From the NCBI GenBank assembly GCA_021397845.1, contig CM038046.1, forward strand, positions 59,538,021-59,602,020: a stretch of 64,000 nucleotides of DNA, written 5' to 3'. The position numbers and the translations under genes were made by a program. Source of the stretch: Areca catechu. Taxonomy: Eukaryota > Streptophyta > Magnoliopsida > Arecales > Arecaceae. Shown here in pieces: positions 8,975-21,259 of this stretch; position 1 is the stretch's first letter, and every line of letters begins with the position of its first letter. The notes under the pieces were generated by a model. It was given only the letters and a program-made list of their open reading frames with translations, ran no database searches and was not told the origin of the DNA.

Positions 8975-10527
8975 CCTTGCCCGAAGAATTAGGATTTTTG
9001 GTTTGTAATAAGAGTTGACTAGATCAACTCAATTTAGCTTGAGTCTACATTACCTGCATTTTATTTTGTTGAGTCATGTTGACTCAGTAGTGGACTAGGG
9101 TTTCAACCAGGGATGTTACATTTTCTCCCAAGACCAGGCAAGTGGACACCACACTCCCAGCCACACTCCCAGTCCAGGGGGCGCCATATCCACATCCAGC
9201 AGCCTTTGGTCCCCACTCCACAGATGGCAACTCCCTTCTTTCATGCACCAGATAAAGAGAAGAGCACAAATCAAGGGGGCGGCCAAGACTTTCCCAAGTG
9301 ATTCCAAGCAAACAAGGGAAGAAGTTTTTGTTGGAAGAGAATATCAAGGGGCGCCCATTACCTGCCAAAAACACCTAAAACAAAGTTGGGAAGAGCCTTG
9401 ACTTAGGGAGGAAGAAAAGGAGGAGTCCAAAAGAGTTCATCAAGGAAAGGAAGAAAATTTTCTTGAAAAATTCCAAGCAAGGTGGCGCCATCTACCTGCC
9501 ATTTATAACCCCAAATCCTAATTTTTGGTATTTTGGCCAACCATATGTAAGGGATTTGCCCTAATTTGGAGATCCCCTCCTTTAGTCCCACATGGGAAAA
9601 TATGAAACCCTTCTCCCTTGTAAAGCATTATAAATTACATCCCTCTTGTAAGTTGAAAACAATCAATGAAAAAAAGAAAAAAATATTTTGCTATTCTCTT
9701 GTGTTGAGTAACCTAGGTTTCTCTTCTTCCGCACTATTCTAAGTGTTGAGCTCCGTGAGGGGGTAATCCGGGTTCCATTGGAGCCTTGAGGAGGTAAGAG
9801 ATCTCCATCTTTATCCAAAACCCTAGGTTAGCCACTTAAAAATCCAAAACCCTAGCCGCCCTTCATTATTTTCAATCCATCAAACCCTAGCTCATTCCAT
9901 CTCCCACGACCTCTCTCTCTACAAGTCCAGGCCATCCACCTTCATCCAGATCCAGTCCGGCTACTTCAGATCCAGAGCAAGTTCCAAGGAAAATCACATC
10001 AGCTTCCAGGAGAATCCAGTTTCAGCAATTTCAATCCTCAAGTTCATCAACCTGGTAAATTTTTCCCTTGACTCTCTGATTCCATCAATTGTTTTTCTTC
10101 TCTTCCAGATCTTGAGTTCAGGAGAAGCCAACCCGCCAAAGGACCAGTATTGGAGGATCCATTACGAAGATATCTGAATCCGAGGATCCAACAATCTGCT
10201 CAGGAGAGTTCTTCCACCAAAATCTGTGAAGATCATTGTCTGGTTAGGTAAACCATCTCTTCTCTTTATTTCTGTTCTGTTGAAAGTTTGGAGCGAAACC
10301 CTAGGTCTGGGAGTTTCTCAACCCCCAGCGATTCGTTGCTTCTGAACTACTCTGATAATTTAGTTTCCTTAAAATTGTGCTTTCAATTATCATATTAGTA
10401 TCTTTCAATGTTAGGTTAACTTTTCTTTGATTTGAAGCCAACTTCTACAAACATATAAAAATAACAAAAAAAAATTAGTTAATCTTAATTTACTTCCGCA
10501 TCGCATCCCTTTATTTGTTCTGCATCA
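8917..10527 (+). repeat. Element A 3' LTR
   Basis: 1611 bp, starting TGGTGCGGGCACCA and ending TCTGCATCA, followed by the TSD GTATT at 10528-10532. It matches the 5' LTR closely, with scattered substitutions (for example AGGATTTTT for AGGGTTTTT) and small indels in A runs. The insertion is therefore fairly young, but not the newest in the window. Confidence 0.93.
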
Positions 10528-10532
10528 GTATT

Positions 10533-11268
10533 GACGTGTATTAACGATTTTGTATTGGAAAAACTATACATGTATCGGTGTCAGTGCTTTTATATGTACC
10601 AGAGTGTCAGAGCTTGTATGTAACAAAGTTTCAGAGCTAGCACAAACACAAAGTATCAGAGCTTAAGTTTGCAGTCTATCATAACCTTTTAAAAAGTATC
10701 AGATCATTTCTAAAAATATCAGAGTTAATTCTTGAGCTAATTTTTGATGTATTCAGAGTAAATTACAAGTTTTGACTAAAGCCAATCAGTTTCAACAATT
10801 TTTCTCCCCCCTTATATATGTTCTTAAAATTTTGAAACAAGAAACATTTTCATCTCAATACCATTTTATTTTCATGCACACGGTCATATATGTTCTCCCC
10901 CTTTTTGTCAACAATCAAAAAGGTATTCATTTGATTTTTCAAAGCTTAATTTTTGAAATATAATGAGAAAGTTGTTAAGATTTGTTTGAGATAATTTGAC
11001 TTTCTCATATAAATTTTGATAATCTAATTAAAATTGATCTAGATTTGCATTGTACCAAGTGAAAATATCATTGAAGAGCATTGTACAATCACAATTCATA
11101 CACAGAAGTAAGATACCAAAAGATGCTTTCATTTCATTTATAGAATTTTCAATCCAAGTTACAAAATATTGAAAGCAAAGATATAATCAATATATTCATT
11201 ATCACTAGGTACATCTACCTTAGTGCTAGTGGATGGTCCAAAAGGTGGTCCGAAAGATGGCATTGAGG
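10533..11268 (-). other. 3' non-coding region of SIRE-like element F with repeated TATCAGAGCT words
   Basis: AT-rich sequence downstream (minus strand) of the env-like ORF. From about 10570 to 10760 it holds degenerate copies of GTATCAGAGCT (GTGTCAGAGCTT, TTTCAGAGCTAG, AGTATCAGAGCTT, AGTATCAGATC). Two C-rich tracts, 10804-10811 and 10895-10906, are polypurine-like on the minus strand (AAAAAGGGGGAG). Such tracts are typical of the 3' region of SIRE-type elements. No gene is seen here. The 63-codon frame at 10772-10963 is not supported. F's 3' LTR is not visible and probably lies left of the Tat/Retand-like and A insertions. Confidence 0.55.
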
Positions 11269-13158
11269 CTATAGGATCCATATACTGTTGCTCAGAATCC
11301 TGGGGCCTAAGGTGTGGTGCAGGCTGCCTAGGATGTGCAGAAGGTTGAGTAGGTATAGATACAGGCTAAGGTCTAGGAGGAGTGTAGGTATAGGCTGAGG
11401 TTTAGGAGTAGCAAAGGATGCAATGACTAAGGTTTGAAGTTCAGTAAGGGTCATCCAAACAGAGCTAAGATGTTCTTTCATTTTCTTAATCCTAGTATTC
11501 AGTGCAAGCAATTCAGTAGCCTGGGCATTAGCAAAAGCTTCAGCTGACCCCCTGAGTCTACCAAACTCGGATCTCAGTATCCCAATGCTTTTGGTGTAAT
11601 CTTCTTCCATCTTTTTTCTTTGCTCCATAGAGCCCATTCTATAGCTCATCTCTCGAAGTTCTATTCTTAACTCTTCAATACTCTGATCAACTAATTTTTT
11701 AATGATTTCAGAAGCAGTCTTGAGAGTATATGATATGGGCTGCATGTTAACTTGGGGTACTGGTCTACTGGACTTTATTAGGTCAAATCTATAGCATAGC
11801 TCTTTGACCTCACCACCAATCTGATCTAATTTGCTATCAACTGACTGGCGAAGCTCGCCGAACATAGCAGTCATGGAACTGGTCAGAGTATTAGTCAGTG
11901 TCCTCATTTGCTGTGCAATGTAATCCTAAGTCATTGGAACACCTGATATGTTAATAGTTGGTCCCTGTGTAGAAGATCCTAGAGTAGAAGGTGCAGTTAG
12001 AACAAATGGCGAGACTAGTACTAGTGGAGAACCAGGTGATGGAGAGAATCTGGGACTCCCATACTCAGTATGCACAGTCTCTACAGCCTTAGTAGTATAA
12101 GCAGGCTCAGTCTCAGCAGTGGCAGCAACAAGCACATCAACAATAGGCTTTGAAGTAGTAGTACCAGCAGGCTCAAGTGTAGAAGGTCTAATTGTAATCT
12201 CTCTATGCAGCTCCTCACTATCACTGTCATCCTCACTACTGCTAGAGGCTCCTATAGCTCTTACTTTAGATCTTATCTTTTTCCAAATTCCTCCACATAG
12301 GTGATATCCCATTTGAAGCAAAGACTTGGAGGAACATGTGTCTGTGTGATGAAGGGGTCTTCCATCTTCCCCATCTAAACTTACTCTTGAGGCCTAAAAT
12401 AGTAATGTAAGCACCATACCATAGGGTAGACATGCTTTAACTTTTCTTACTGCCTCTCTCATTTGCCTTATCATTATATATGGCAAATTGAGGGCCTCCC
12501 CATCAATTTTTTGCCCCATAAAACATAGGTCCCTTTCACTGACCCAGTTGAATCTGCTTATCCTCGGAAGAAAAATTTGGCTAATGAAATTATGTAGGAG
12601 CCTCACTTCAAGAGATAATGTATTGGCCATAACATTTCCAACACCACTAATGTCAACCCTATTCAGTACAATCCTGAGGGTCTTCTCATTATCCTTTTGT
12701 ACTAAGTGTTTTACACCCTCTTTTGGCATTTCCAATAGGTTACTCAGCCTTTCATCGTTGACAATAACTCTTTGTTCTTTCATATTACATTCTATGTGCA
12801 GAGCTTCAAGTCTTAGATTTTCATAAAAAGTTTTTACTAGGGTTGGATAAGTTAGCTCATTTAAAGAATAGAAAACGCTCCACCCTAGTTCTTCAATTGA
12901 ATCACCTATCCGTAACCCTATTTCTTTGAGAAATGAAAAAAATATTCTCCTACCACTAGTTACGGGCCAGTTTGACATGGACACAACCTGTCTCAGAGAA
13001 GGAGCTGCAGCCATTTCCCTTTCTTCTATGATTTCCTGCTGTTCTTCCCTTTCTTCTATCCGAGTCGGCTCTTCTTGACGACATTTGGTTCTTCTTTCAG
13101 TCTCAATTGAGGGAATAGCTCTCTTTGATCTTTTTCCCATGGCCATTTTGGGTGCCAT
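11269..13158 (-). pseudogene. Element F env-like/accessory ORF downstream of pol
   Basis: One minus-strand frame of 630 codons from the ATG at 13158, broken only by TAG codons at 12394-12396 and 11926-11928. The first part (MAPKMAMGKRSKRAIPSIE onward) contains KTFYENLRLEALHIECNM and RVIVNDERLSNLLEMP. These resemble the plant family annotated as putative plant transposon protein, found as a post-pol ORF of SIRE/Maximus elements. The middle is Ser/Thr/Pro-rich. The end is a coiled-coil-like region rich in Glu, Leu and Lys. I see no convincing signal peptide or fusion segment, so env-like refers to position only. The intact frame around the two stops suggests relatively recent loss. Confidence 0.65.
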
Positions 13159-13589
13159 TGCTCTAATTTGGGAAGAAGGATGGAATTGGAGCTTAAGGAA
13201 GTGGATTTCTTAGGTTTTGGAAGTGTTATCGAGTGGAATGCTTGGGTTTAGAGTGAGAATGAAGAGCATGAAAGATCGGAATAAGTCAATCGGCTCTAAT
13301 AAAAAAAAGATCGCTCGACATCCGAGATAGCTCGACAAGCCCTAAATATCTCAAGTCGGCTCAAGCAGAGAAAGTCAGACTCAATCAGAAATCCGAGTCG
13401 GCTCGAATCGAGCGCAGAAGCCCGAGTCGACTCGAATCAAGATTCTTCAAAAGAGTCAAAGAGAGATTAAAAATGAGAATTAATTCCAAAAAAAATCACA
13501 AAGAGAGATAGTCAAATATCTTAAATCAATGTAGGAGGATTTCTAAATTATGTTTCCCTAAATCCGAGGGAATTTAGGTCAAAAAAATC
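13159..13589 (-). repeat. Element F spacer between pol and the env-like ORF, with GAGTCGGCTC-type repeats
   Basis: Non-coding. Between about 13290 and 13440 it holds several variants of a near-palindromic decamer (AAGTCGGCTCAA, GAGTCGGCTCGA, GAGTCGACTCGA). The same word is repeated many times in the F LTR near 45660-46120. Its function is unknown. Confidence 0.55.
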
Positions 13590-14871
13590 CTAAAGAGGGT
13601 CACAATGTCCTAGTTCTCCTCTAATCATTTCAAATCTATCTTTATCTAGAGGTTTAATAAAAATATTAGCAAGTTGATTATCAATTGAAACTAATTCAAG
13701 CACAACATTACCATTTAAAACATGGTCACTAATAAAATGATGTCTAATTTTTATATGCTTAGTTCTTGAATGCTGAATTGGATTTTTTGATAAATTTATA
13801 GTACTTGTGTTTTCATACTTGACAGGAATTTTAGCTTGTATAACACCAAAATCTTCTAGTTGTTATTTTATCCATAATATTTGTGCACAACAACTCTCTG
13901 TAGCAACATACTCTGTCTCAGCAGTAGATAGTGCTATCGAGTTTTGTTTCTTACAGTACCATGAGATTAAATTCAACCCTAGAAATTGGCATGTGCCACT
14001 AGTATTTTTTTTATCTATTTTGCATCAACCATAATCAGCATCAGAATAACCAAGTAAATTCAATGAAGAATGTTTTGAATACCATAGACCTGAATTATTT
14101 GTTCCTCATAGATATCTTATTATTCTTTTCACAGCAAGCATATGTGATTCTTTTGGATTAGATTGAAATCTACCACAAACACATACACTAAATAAGATAT
14201 CAGGTCTACTTGCAGGTAAGTACAACAAAGATCCAATCATACCTCGATATAGCTTTTGATCAATGTTGTTGCCTTCTTCATCTTTATCCATTCTACAGGT
14301 TGAGCTCATGGGTGTGCTCATTTCATTGCTTGTCTCCATACTAAACTTCTTGATGATTTCTTTGATGTACTTGGCTTGGTTTATGAAGATTCCTTTCTTT
14401 GATTGTTTTACTTGAAGTCCAAGGAAGTAGTTCAGTTCACCCATTAGACTCATGTCAAATTCACCTTACATCAACTTAGCAAATTCTTCATAAAGAGTTT
14501 TGTTAGTTGCACCAAATATAATATCATCAACATAAATTTGTACAACAAATATATATCATTGCTTTTCTTTTTGACAAAAAGAGTTTTATCAACATTTCCT
14601 TTTGTAAAATCATTTTCAAGTAAGAAAGTGCTAGGTCTATCATACCAGGCCCTAGTTGCTTATTTCAAACTATATAAAGCTTTATTGAGTTTAAAAATAT
14701 GATTTGGAAAAGCATGGCTTTCAAAACTTGGTGGTTGTTCTACAAAAACTTGTTCAGAAATGTGACAATTTAAAAATATACTTTTCATATCCATTTGGAA
14801 AAGCTTAAAATTCATATAGCAAGCAAATGCAAGAAGTAATCTAATGGCTTCTAGTCTTGCTATGGGTGTAT
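13590..14871 (-). pseudogene. pol: Element F reverse transcriptase and RNase H, 3' half of pol
   Basis: Minus-strand copia pol running to a TAG at 13590-13592, ending KPLDKDRFEMIRGELGHCDPL as in SIRE-type RNase H. RT motifs include YVDD at 14523-14534 and MSLMGELNYFLGLQVKQ, IKEIIKKFSMETS, GSLLYLPASRPDI in the same frame. Stops and at least one frameshift near 14560 break it. The right end (YTPIARLEAIRLLLAFA) is cut at 14871 by element D. The upstream part of the same gene resumes near 41168. Confidence 0.82.
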
Positions 14872-17225
14872 TGAAAGAAATAGGTGCAGGTGGTTTGACA
14901 TGATCCTACACTAGGCATGCAAACAACAACGGGAGCAGAATGGATTTTAAAACATTTTTAAAAATTCTCGCAGTGAAAAACTGCTCCGCCCAGAACCTAA
15001 CCTATTTATGTTGCATGTGGGCATGTATGATAATATAAAATATTTGCAAAATATAAAACAAATAAATCTATTTATGCACGATTAAAAAAAATAATTTTCC
15101 ATACCTTTATTCTACCTGGAATAACTCTGGAATAAAATTGGAATAGGCTGGAATAGCTGGAATAAAACTATTCCAGTCTTCTTCCTCCTTGGACGTTGAA
15201 TACCCTGTTTTTGAGCTTTAAAAACTATGTTGAAACGTTGCCTTCCGGGCCTTCGTTTCCTCCCGAATCGAAGCTACAGCAAGGGGATGAAGTGGTCTTC
15301 GTTTTGCCACCGAGATCTGCAAGCAAAAACCAGCAAAAATGGTGTACAATTCACCCAAAATCTGCTACCAGAAGTTTGCTGCAAAATAGGATAGCAGCTT
15401 CTTTCTTCGCATTTGGAGCAACAGCAGCAAATCTGGCTCACCTTGCTTGCTCCCAGGAGTAGAAGAGTACTCCCTCTAGAGGGGATACACACCCGGGGCT
15501 CTCGGATCCGCCTTCACGCGCGGTGCTAGCCACTGGAAGGAGACACGGTCGCAGGTAGATGGCAACAACACACCTTTGCTATAGTGCAGATTTGAGCACA
15601 AGAAATAACAAAGAAAATGGCCTTGTTTCTCTCCCTCAAACACTCTAAAACCCAGTCCAAAGAATACTCAATGGAATGAAGGAATGATCTCTCAAAATGA
15701 AAGATCTCACTCAGCCTTTCAAAAAGAAGAACAACGCCTAGTTTAAACTTGCTGTTCCTCTTTTTTTTTTTTTTTTGCTGAAACAGGGGATAGCTATTTA
15801 TAAAGACAGCAGGGAAAAGGGAAAGGCAAGGAGGCCGGGAAATCAAGAGGCCACGACTGCCGTTCTCCCAATTAAACAGCCATTATATAAGGTTTAAAGC
15901 AGCGGGTGGGGGAGAGGAAGAGATGCCCAGCGATGTATCGTTTGTTCAGTCATTTAGGTTTCCAGGCGCTTGGATTTCAACGTGTAAACCGGTTACAATG
16001 TAGAAAAGCAAATGCTGGTTCAATTAACCAGTCCAAATCCATTTAAACCAAGTGATGGCTCAATCCAATTGAACAGGTTAAAACCCAATAAAATTGGTTC
16101 AAGAGATTAAAATTGGTTCACAACCAATTGAAGGCCGAACCGAACTCTGAATCAGTTCAAAACTGATTCAGAAAAAAATTGGTATAGTCCTGGTCAGCCC
16201 AGAACAATTTTTGGTTGACACAAACAAGGGTAAGATGAAGAAAAGAGTGCTAAAAAAATACTGTGATCATAAAACCTAGACGATTATTAATCATAATCGG
16301 TATCCATATCAGAGAGTAATCCTCTGTGGTGTGTGACCTCATAGGTTCGAACCTAAACAGTAGCACTAGAACAATTCTAGTACCAGCACAGGAAACCATC
16401 TAGCAATGGATCCCGGCGTCCGGATAGGTCGATGATGCGGGAGCAAACTATCGAACCTCTGGCATATGGTTACCGTATAATTCATCCCTTTGACCTCTAA
16501 TGCTCAGGACGACTGAGATTGGGCTACGAACCGAGATTGAGTCAGTCGACTACGTGTCTCAACCTCGCAAGCCAGCCTAGTGACTCCTCACTAGGGCTAC
16601 CCCAGCCAAGGATTTGCTAAATTGAGATACTGCGAGACATTCAATCCAAACTGTTTGGACAGGTCAATTCCATCTTGGTCCATCACTGCTCCACAAGTAC
16701 TTGCCTGTACCCAGAAACCTTCCATCACCGGATTAGAAATCCGGGTAGTCCGGCACCAAAGCACAGGGAGCTGCTTGCAAGCTACCGTGATGACCTCAGG
16801 TTAGTGGGACACATATATCCATATCCAATCGTGAGTATCCCTTTGGCAGAAAGGGGCTGCACGGAGTCACGTTCAATGAGATATCACATATCCCACTTAT
16901 AGATCATATCAGTGTCACCACACTCATTTGGTCAAGAGGACAACCAAACGATGTGAACTATAACAACCTATACTTGATATATTGCCGTCCAGTACAATAT
17001 ATCCTTTGGTTGTGAACAGGATTTAAGGACCACTCCATACATCCTCTTTATATCGAAGTTTGTGTAGTCCTAAGGACTTTATCACATGGAAAGAGTTCAT
17101 TTCAGGAAAATTCAATATGTGATGAGCGGCCAAAAAAAAATATTTTATTATTCATAGAAAGAGTACAATACTGAGCTCAACCGCCTACAACCCAGGCGAT
17201 TAGCTTTGGGACACAATTTCTAACA
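14872..17225 (-). repeat. Element D 3' LTR
   Basis: 2354 bp. On the minus strand it begins TGTTAGAAATTGTG and ends CTATTTCTTTCA. It matches the split LTR at 30188-30993 and 37671-39195. A TATA box (TATAAATAG on the minus strand) lies at 15794-15805, next to a T run. The plus-strand 88-codon frame at 15196-15462 is antisense to the element and has no recognised domain. Confidence 0.9.
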
Positions 17226-17238
17226 ACTCCCACTTGTA
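17226..17238 (-). other. Element D polypurine tract
   Basis: On the minus strand AAGTGGGAGT lies directly before the LTR. This is the usual copia plus-strand primer position, and the same tract borders the LTR in E (39196 onward) and G (50937 onward). Confidence 0.75.
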
Positions 17239-19309
17239 CTAAAGCCAATCAGAAGAGTATCTAATACCAATTTCCCATTTATAATAGTCGAACTCTTTTA
17301 TTCCAAGGGCTTTAGTGAAGGGGTCGGCCAGATTTTCTTTTGCATCAATCTTCAGAAGATTGATGTCGCCTCGTTCCATAATTTCTCGTACGAGGTGGTA
17401 GCGCCGCAGTATGTGCTTGGTGCGGTGATGAGCTTTAGGCTCCTTAACTTGAGCAATGGCTCCAGTGCTGTCACAATACACCGAAACAGGACCATCTAGG
17501 GAAGGTGCCACCCCTAGCTCTCCAAGAAACTTTCGCAACCATACAGCTTCCTTTGCTACATCTGATGCTGCAATATATTCTGCTTCGCATACCGAGTCTG
17601 CAACAGTTGCCTGCTTGGAACTTTTCCAGCAGATCGCTCCTCCATTCAGGGTAAATACAAACCCTGACACACTCTTGCTATCATCTCTATCCAACTGGAA
17701 ACTGGAGTCAGAGTACCCCACAAGTTTCAAGTCAGGTTCTCCATAAATCAGCCATTGATCTTTAGTATTTCTCAAATACTTAAGGATGGACTTAACCACC
17801 TTCCAATGCGCCTCACCTGGGTCAGACTGGTATCTGCTCACTACTCCTAGTGAGTATGCCACGTCTGGTCTAGTACAAGTCATAGCATACATGATAGAGC
17901 CTACTGCAGAAGCATAAGGAACTCTACTCATGCGTTTTCTTTCCTCAGGAGTTGTCACACAATCCTTCTTGGAAAGAGTAATTCCAGAACCTATCGGGAG
18001 ATAGCATTTCTTGGAATTTTTCATGCTGAACCGTTTCAGCACGGTATCAATGTACGTAGACTGGGACAGTACCAAAAGCTTCTTAGATCTATCTCTATAG
18101 ATCCTCATACCTAGTATGTAAGAAGCTTCACCCAAGTCCTTCATGGAGAACTGAGATGATAACCATACCTTTATTCCTTGTAATGCTGCAACATCATTCC
18201 CGATTAAGAGAATGCCGTCAACATACAGTACTAGGAATACAATCACAAAACCATTAACCCATTTATAGATGCACAGTTCTTCTCCGTTCCTAACGAAGCC
18301 ATACTATTTGATATACCTATCAAACCGTAAGTTCCAACTTCGAGAGGCTTGCTTAAGTCCATAAATGGATCTCTGCAACTTGCATACTTTTGATTCATCT
18401 GTGGATGTAAACCCTTCAGGCTGTATCATATACACCTCCTCTTCCAGCTCCCCGTTTAGGAAAGCGGTTCGGACATCCATCTGCCAGATCTTGTAATCAA
18501 AATATGCTGCCAAAGCAAGCATGATCCGAATGGACTTGAGCATTGCCACAGGGTAAAAAGTCTTGTCATAATCGATACCATATCGCTGATGATACCCCTT
18601 GGCAACCAGACGGGCTTTATAGGTCTCTACCTTCCCATCTGCACCCCTTTTCCTCTTGAAGATCCATTTACACCCGATGGGTTTTATTCCTTCAGGAGGA
18701 TCAACCAATGTCCAAACATTGTTGATTTCCATGGACTCCATTTTGGATCGCATGGCTCCAAGCCATGCCTCAGACTCTGATCTCTGAAGTGCATCCATAT
18801 AGGTGATCGGATCCTTATTGTTCTTATCAAGCTCAATGGGATCGCCATCCCGGACCAAGAAACCATAGTATCTGTCCTGCTAACGCGGTATTCTACCAGA
18901 TCTCCTAATAGGTTCTGGGTGTGATTCAATCACAGCCGGTTCTACGAAGTCCTTAGAGTGTGCAGGATCATCTATTGGCTGAACTTCATCAAGTTCAATC
19001 TTAGAGGCTATAGTTCCTTCTCCAAGGAACTCCTTTTCCAAAAAGATAGCTCTAAGAGCAACGAACACCTTTTGTTAATTCTCGAAATCGAAGAAATACC
19101 CTTTGTTTTCCTTAGGATAACAAATGAAAAAACACCGATCAGACCTTGGACCAAGTTTGTTTGAGTCTAAATGCTTTACGTAAGCCGGACAACCCCAGAC
19201 CCGAAGGTGTGAGATAGAGGGTTTACGTCCATTCCACATCTCATACGGAGTGGAGACAACAGACTTACTTGGAACATTATTTAACAAGTAACATGCTGTC
19301 TGAAGCGTA
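17239..19309 (-). pseudogene. pol: Element D integrase tail, reverse transcriptase and RNase H
   Basis: One minus-strand frame with three in-frame stops (19075-19077, 18880-18882, 18304-18306). In the parallel copy E the second and third of these positions read Gln and Ser. Order: integrase C-terminal part (TPYEMWNGRKPSISHLRVWG), RT (GCKWIFKRKRGADGKVETYK, WQMDVRTAFLNG, SIYGLKQASRSWN) and RNase H (GYSDSSFQLDRDDSKSVSG, EAEYIAASDVAKEAVWLRKF). The RT active site reads YVDG at 18214-18225 in place of YVDD, so a catalytic Asp is lost. The gene is interrupted upstream by a solo LTR. Confidence 0.9.
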
Positions 19310-20924
19310 TGATGCAGAACAAATAAAGGGATGCGATGCGGAAGTAAATTAAGATTAACTAATTTTTTTGTTGTTTTATATATTTGTAGAAGTTGGCTTC
19401 AAATCAAAGAAAAGTTAACCTAACATTGAAAGATACTAATATGATAATTGAAAGCACAACTTTAAGGAAACTAAATTATCAGAGTAGTTCAGAAGCAATG
19501 GATCGCTGGGGGTTGAGAAACTCCCAGACCTAGGGTTTCGCTCCGAACTTTCAACAGAATAGAAATAAAGAGAAGAGATGGTTTACCTAACTAGACAATG
19601 ATCTTCACAGATTTTGGTGGAAGAACTCTCCTGAGCAGATTGTTGGATCCTCGGATTCAGATATCTTCGCAATGGACCCTCCAATACTGGTCCTTTGGCG
19701 GGTTGGCTTCTCCTGAACTCAAGATCTGGAAGAGAAGATAAACAATTGATGGAATCAGAGAGTCAAGGGAAAAATTTACCAGGTTGATGAACTTGAAGAT
19801 TGAAATTGCTGAAAACTGGATTCTCCTGGAAGCTGATGTGATTTTCCTCGGAACTTGCTCTGGATCTGAAGTAGCCGGACTGGATCTGGATGAAGGTGGA
19901 CGGCCTGGACTTGTAGAGAGAGAGAGACCGTGGGAGATGGAAGGAGCTAGGGTTTGATGGATTGAAAATAATGAAGGGCGGCTAGGGTTTTGGATTTTTA
20001 AGTGGCTAACCTAGGGTTTTGGATAAAGATGGAGATCTCTCACCTCCTCAAGGCTCCAATGGAACCCGGATTACCCCCTCACGGAGCTCAACACTTAGAA
20101 TAGTGCGGAAGAAGAGAAACCTAGGTTACTCAACACAAGAGAATAGCAAAAATAATTTTTTCTTCATTCATATGATTGATTTCAACTTACAAGAGGGATG
20201 TAATTTATAATGCTTTACAAGGGAGAAGGGTTTCATATTTTCCCATGTGGGACTAAAGGAGGGGATCTCCAAATTAGGGCAAATCCCTTACATATGGTTG
20301 GCCAAAATACCAAAAATTAGGATTTGGGTTATAAATGGCAGGTAGATGGCGCCACCTTGCTTGGAATTTTTCAAGAAAATTTTCTTCCTTTCCTGGATGA
20401 ACTCGTTTGGACTCCTCCTTTTCTTCCTCCCTAAGTCAAGGCTCTTCCATCTTTGTTTTAGGTGTTTTTGGCAGGTAATGGGCGCCCCTTGATATTCTCT
20501 TCCAAGAAAAACTTCTTCCCTTCTTTGCTTGGAATCACTTGGGAAAGTCTTGGCCGCCCCCTTGATTTGTGCTCTTCTCTTTATCTGGTGCATGAAAGAA
20601 GGAAGTTGCCATCTGTGGAGTGGGGACCAAAGGCTGCTGGATGTGGATATGGCGCCCCCTGGACTGGGAGTGTGGCTGGGAGTGTGGTGTCCACTTGCCT
20701 GGTCTTGGAAGAAAATGTAACATCCCTGGTTGAAACCCTAGTCCACTACTGAGTCAACATGACTCAACAAAATAAAATGCAGGTAATGTAGACTCAAGCT
20801 AAATTGAGTTGATCTAGTCAACTCTTATTACAAACCAAAAACCCTAATTCTTCGAGCAAGGTTAATCAGAGATCCAGATGGAGCTCTGAAGTCTTCTTCT
20901 GAGTCTGGTGCCCGCACCAGCGTA
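19305..20924 (-). mobile_element. Solo LTR of the element A family
   Basis: The LTR occupies 19310-20919 (1610 bp). It is the reverse complement of the element A LTR, from TGATGCAGAAC to GCCCGCACCA. Both sides carry GCGTA (19305-19309 and 20920-20924), a perfect 5-bp TSD. The host copia frame continues across it once 1615 bp are removed. It formed by recombination between the two LTRs of a full insertion in D's integrase. Confidence 0.95.
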
Positions 20925-21259
20925 TATCCCCAAAAGGATAGCGACAAAGTTGCGAAGCCCAACATGGATCGAACCATGTCCAACAAGTTTCGATTCCTCC
21001 TTTCGGACACACCATTCTACTGTGGTGTTCCTGGAGGAGTCCACTGAGAGAGACTTTCATTATCCTCAAGATATGTCAAAAATTCACCAGATAAGTATTC
21101 ACCACCTCGATCAGATCGAAGGGTTTTAATACTTTTTCCAGTTTACTTTTCAACTTCATTACGGTATCGTTTGAACATTTCAAATGACTCAGACTTATGT
21201 CTTATTAAGAAGACATAACCGAACCTTGAAAAGTCGTCTGTAAAAGTAATGAAATATTT
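20925..21259 (-). pseudogene. Element D integrase catalytic core
   Basis: Continues the minus-strand frame of the gag-pol region at 21260-22798. Visible motifs are FTDDFSRFGYVFL, LRSDRGGEYLS and NGVSERRN, the D-D-E core of copia integrase. Stops interrupt it at 21260-21262 and twice downstream, one of them where WNGVSERR would normally carry its Trp. The right boundary meets the solo LTR TSD. Confidence 0.85.

Larger units (their letters stand above)
1663..10527 (+). mobile_element. Element A: complete chromovirus (Ty3/gypsy), Galadriel/CRM-like
   Basis: An 8.9-kb element with two approximately 1.61-kb LTRs, flanked by the 5-bp TSD GTATT. Order is 5' LTR, initiator-Met tRNA PBS, long leader, gag, protease, RT, RNase H, integrase with GPY/F module, chromodomain, 3' LTR. 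RT blocks such as DEWKTAFKTKDGLYEW and the gag-pol organisation resemble the CRM/Galadriel side of the plant chromoviruses. A canonical chromodomain favours Galadriel. Coding is split by several single-base frameshifts, so this copy is probably not autonomous as it stands, though every domain is present. Confidence 0.9.

Noticed and set aside
11269..13158. A true retroviral-type envelope gene
   Set aside because: No signal peptide, cleavage site, fusion peptide or membrane anchor is visible; only its position after pol is envelope-like.
15196..15462. 88-codon plus-strand ORF in both copies of the D LTR (also 30511-30777)
   Set aside because: It is antisense to the element, has no domain, and its conservation is explained by overall LTR identity.
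16345..16360. GGTTCGAACC in D-type LTRs, resembling a tRNA T-arm or Pol III B box
   Set aside because: There is no cloverleaf, A box or acceptor stem around it. It is a 10-bp palindrome shared by all Angela-like LTR copies here.
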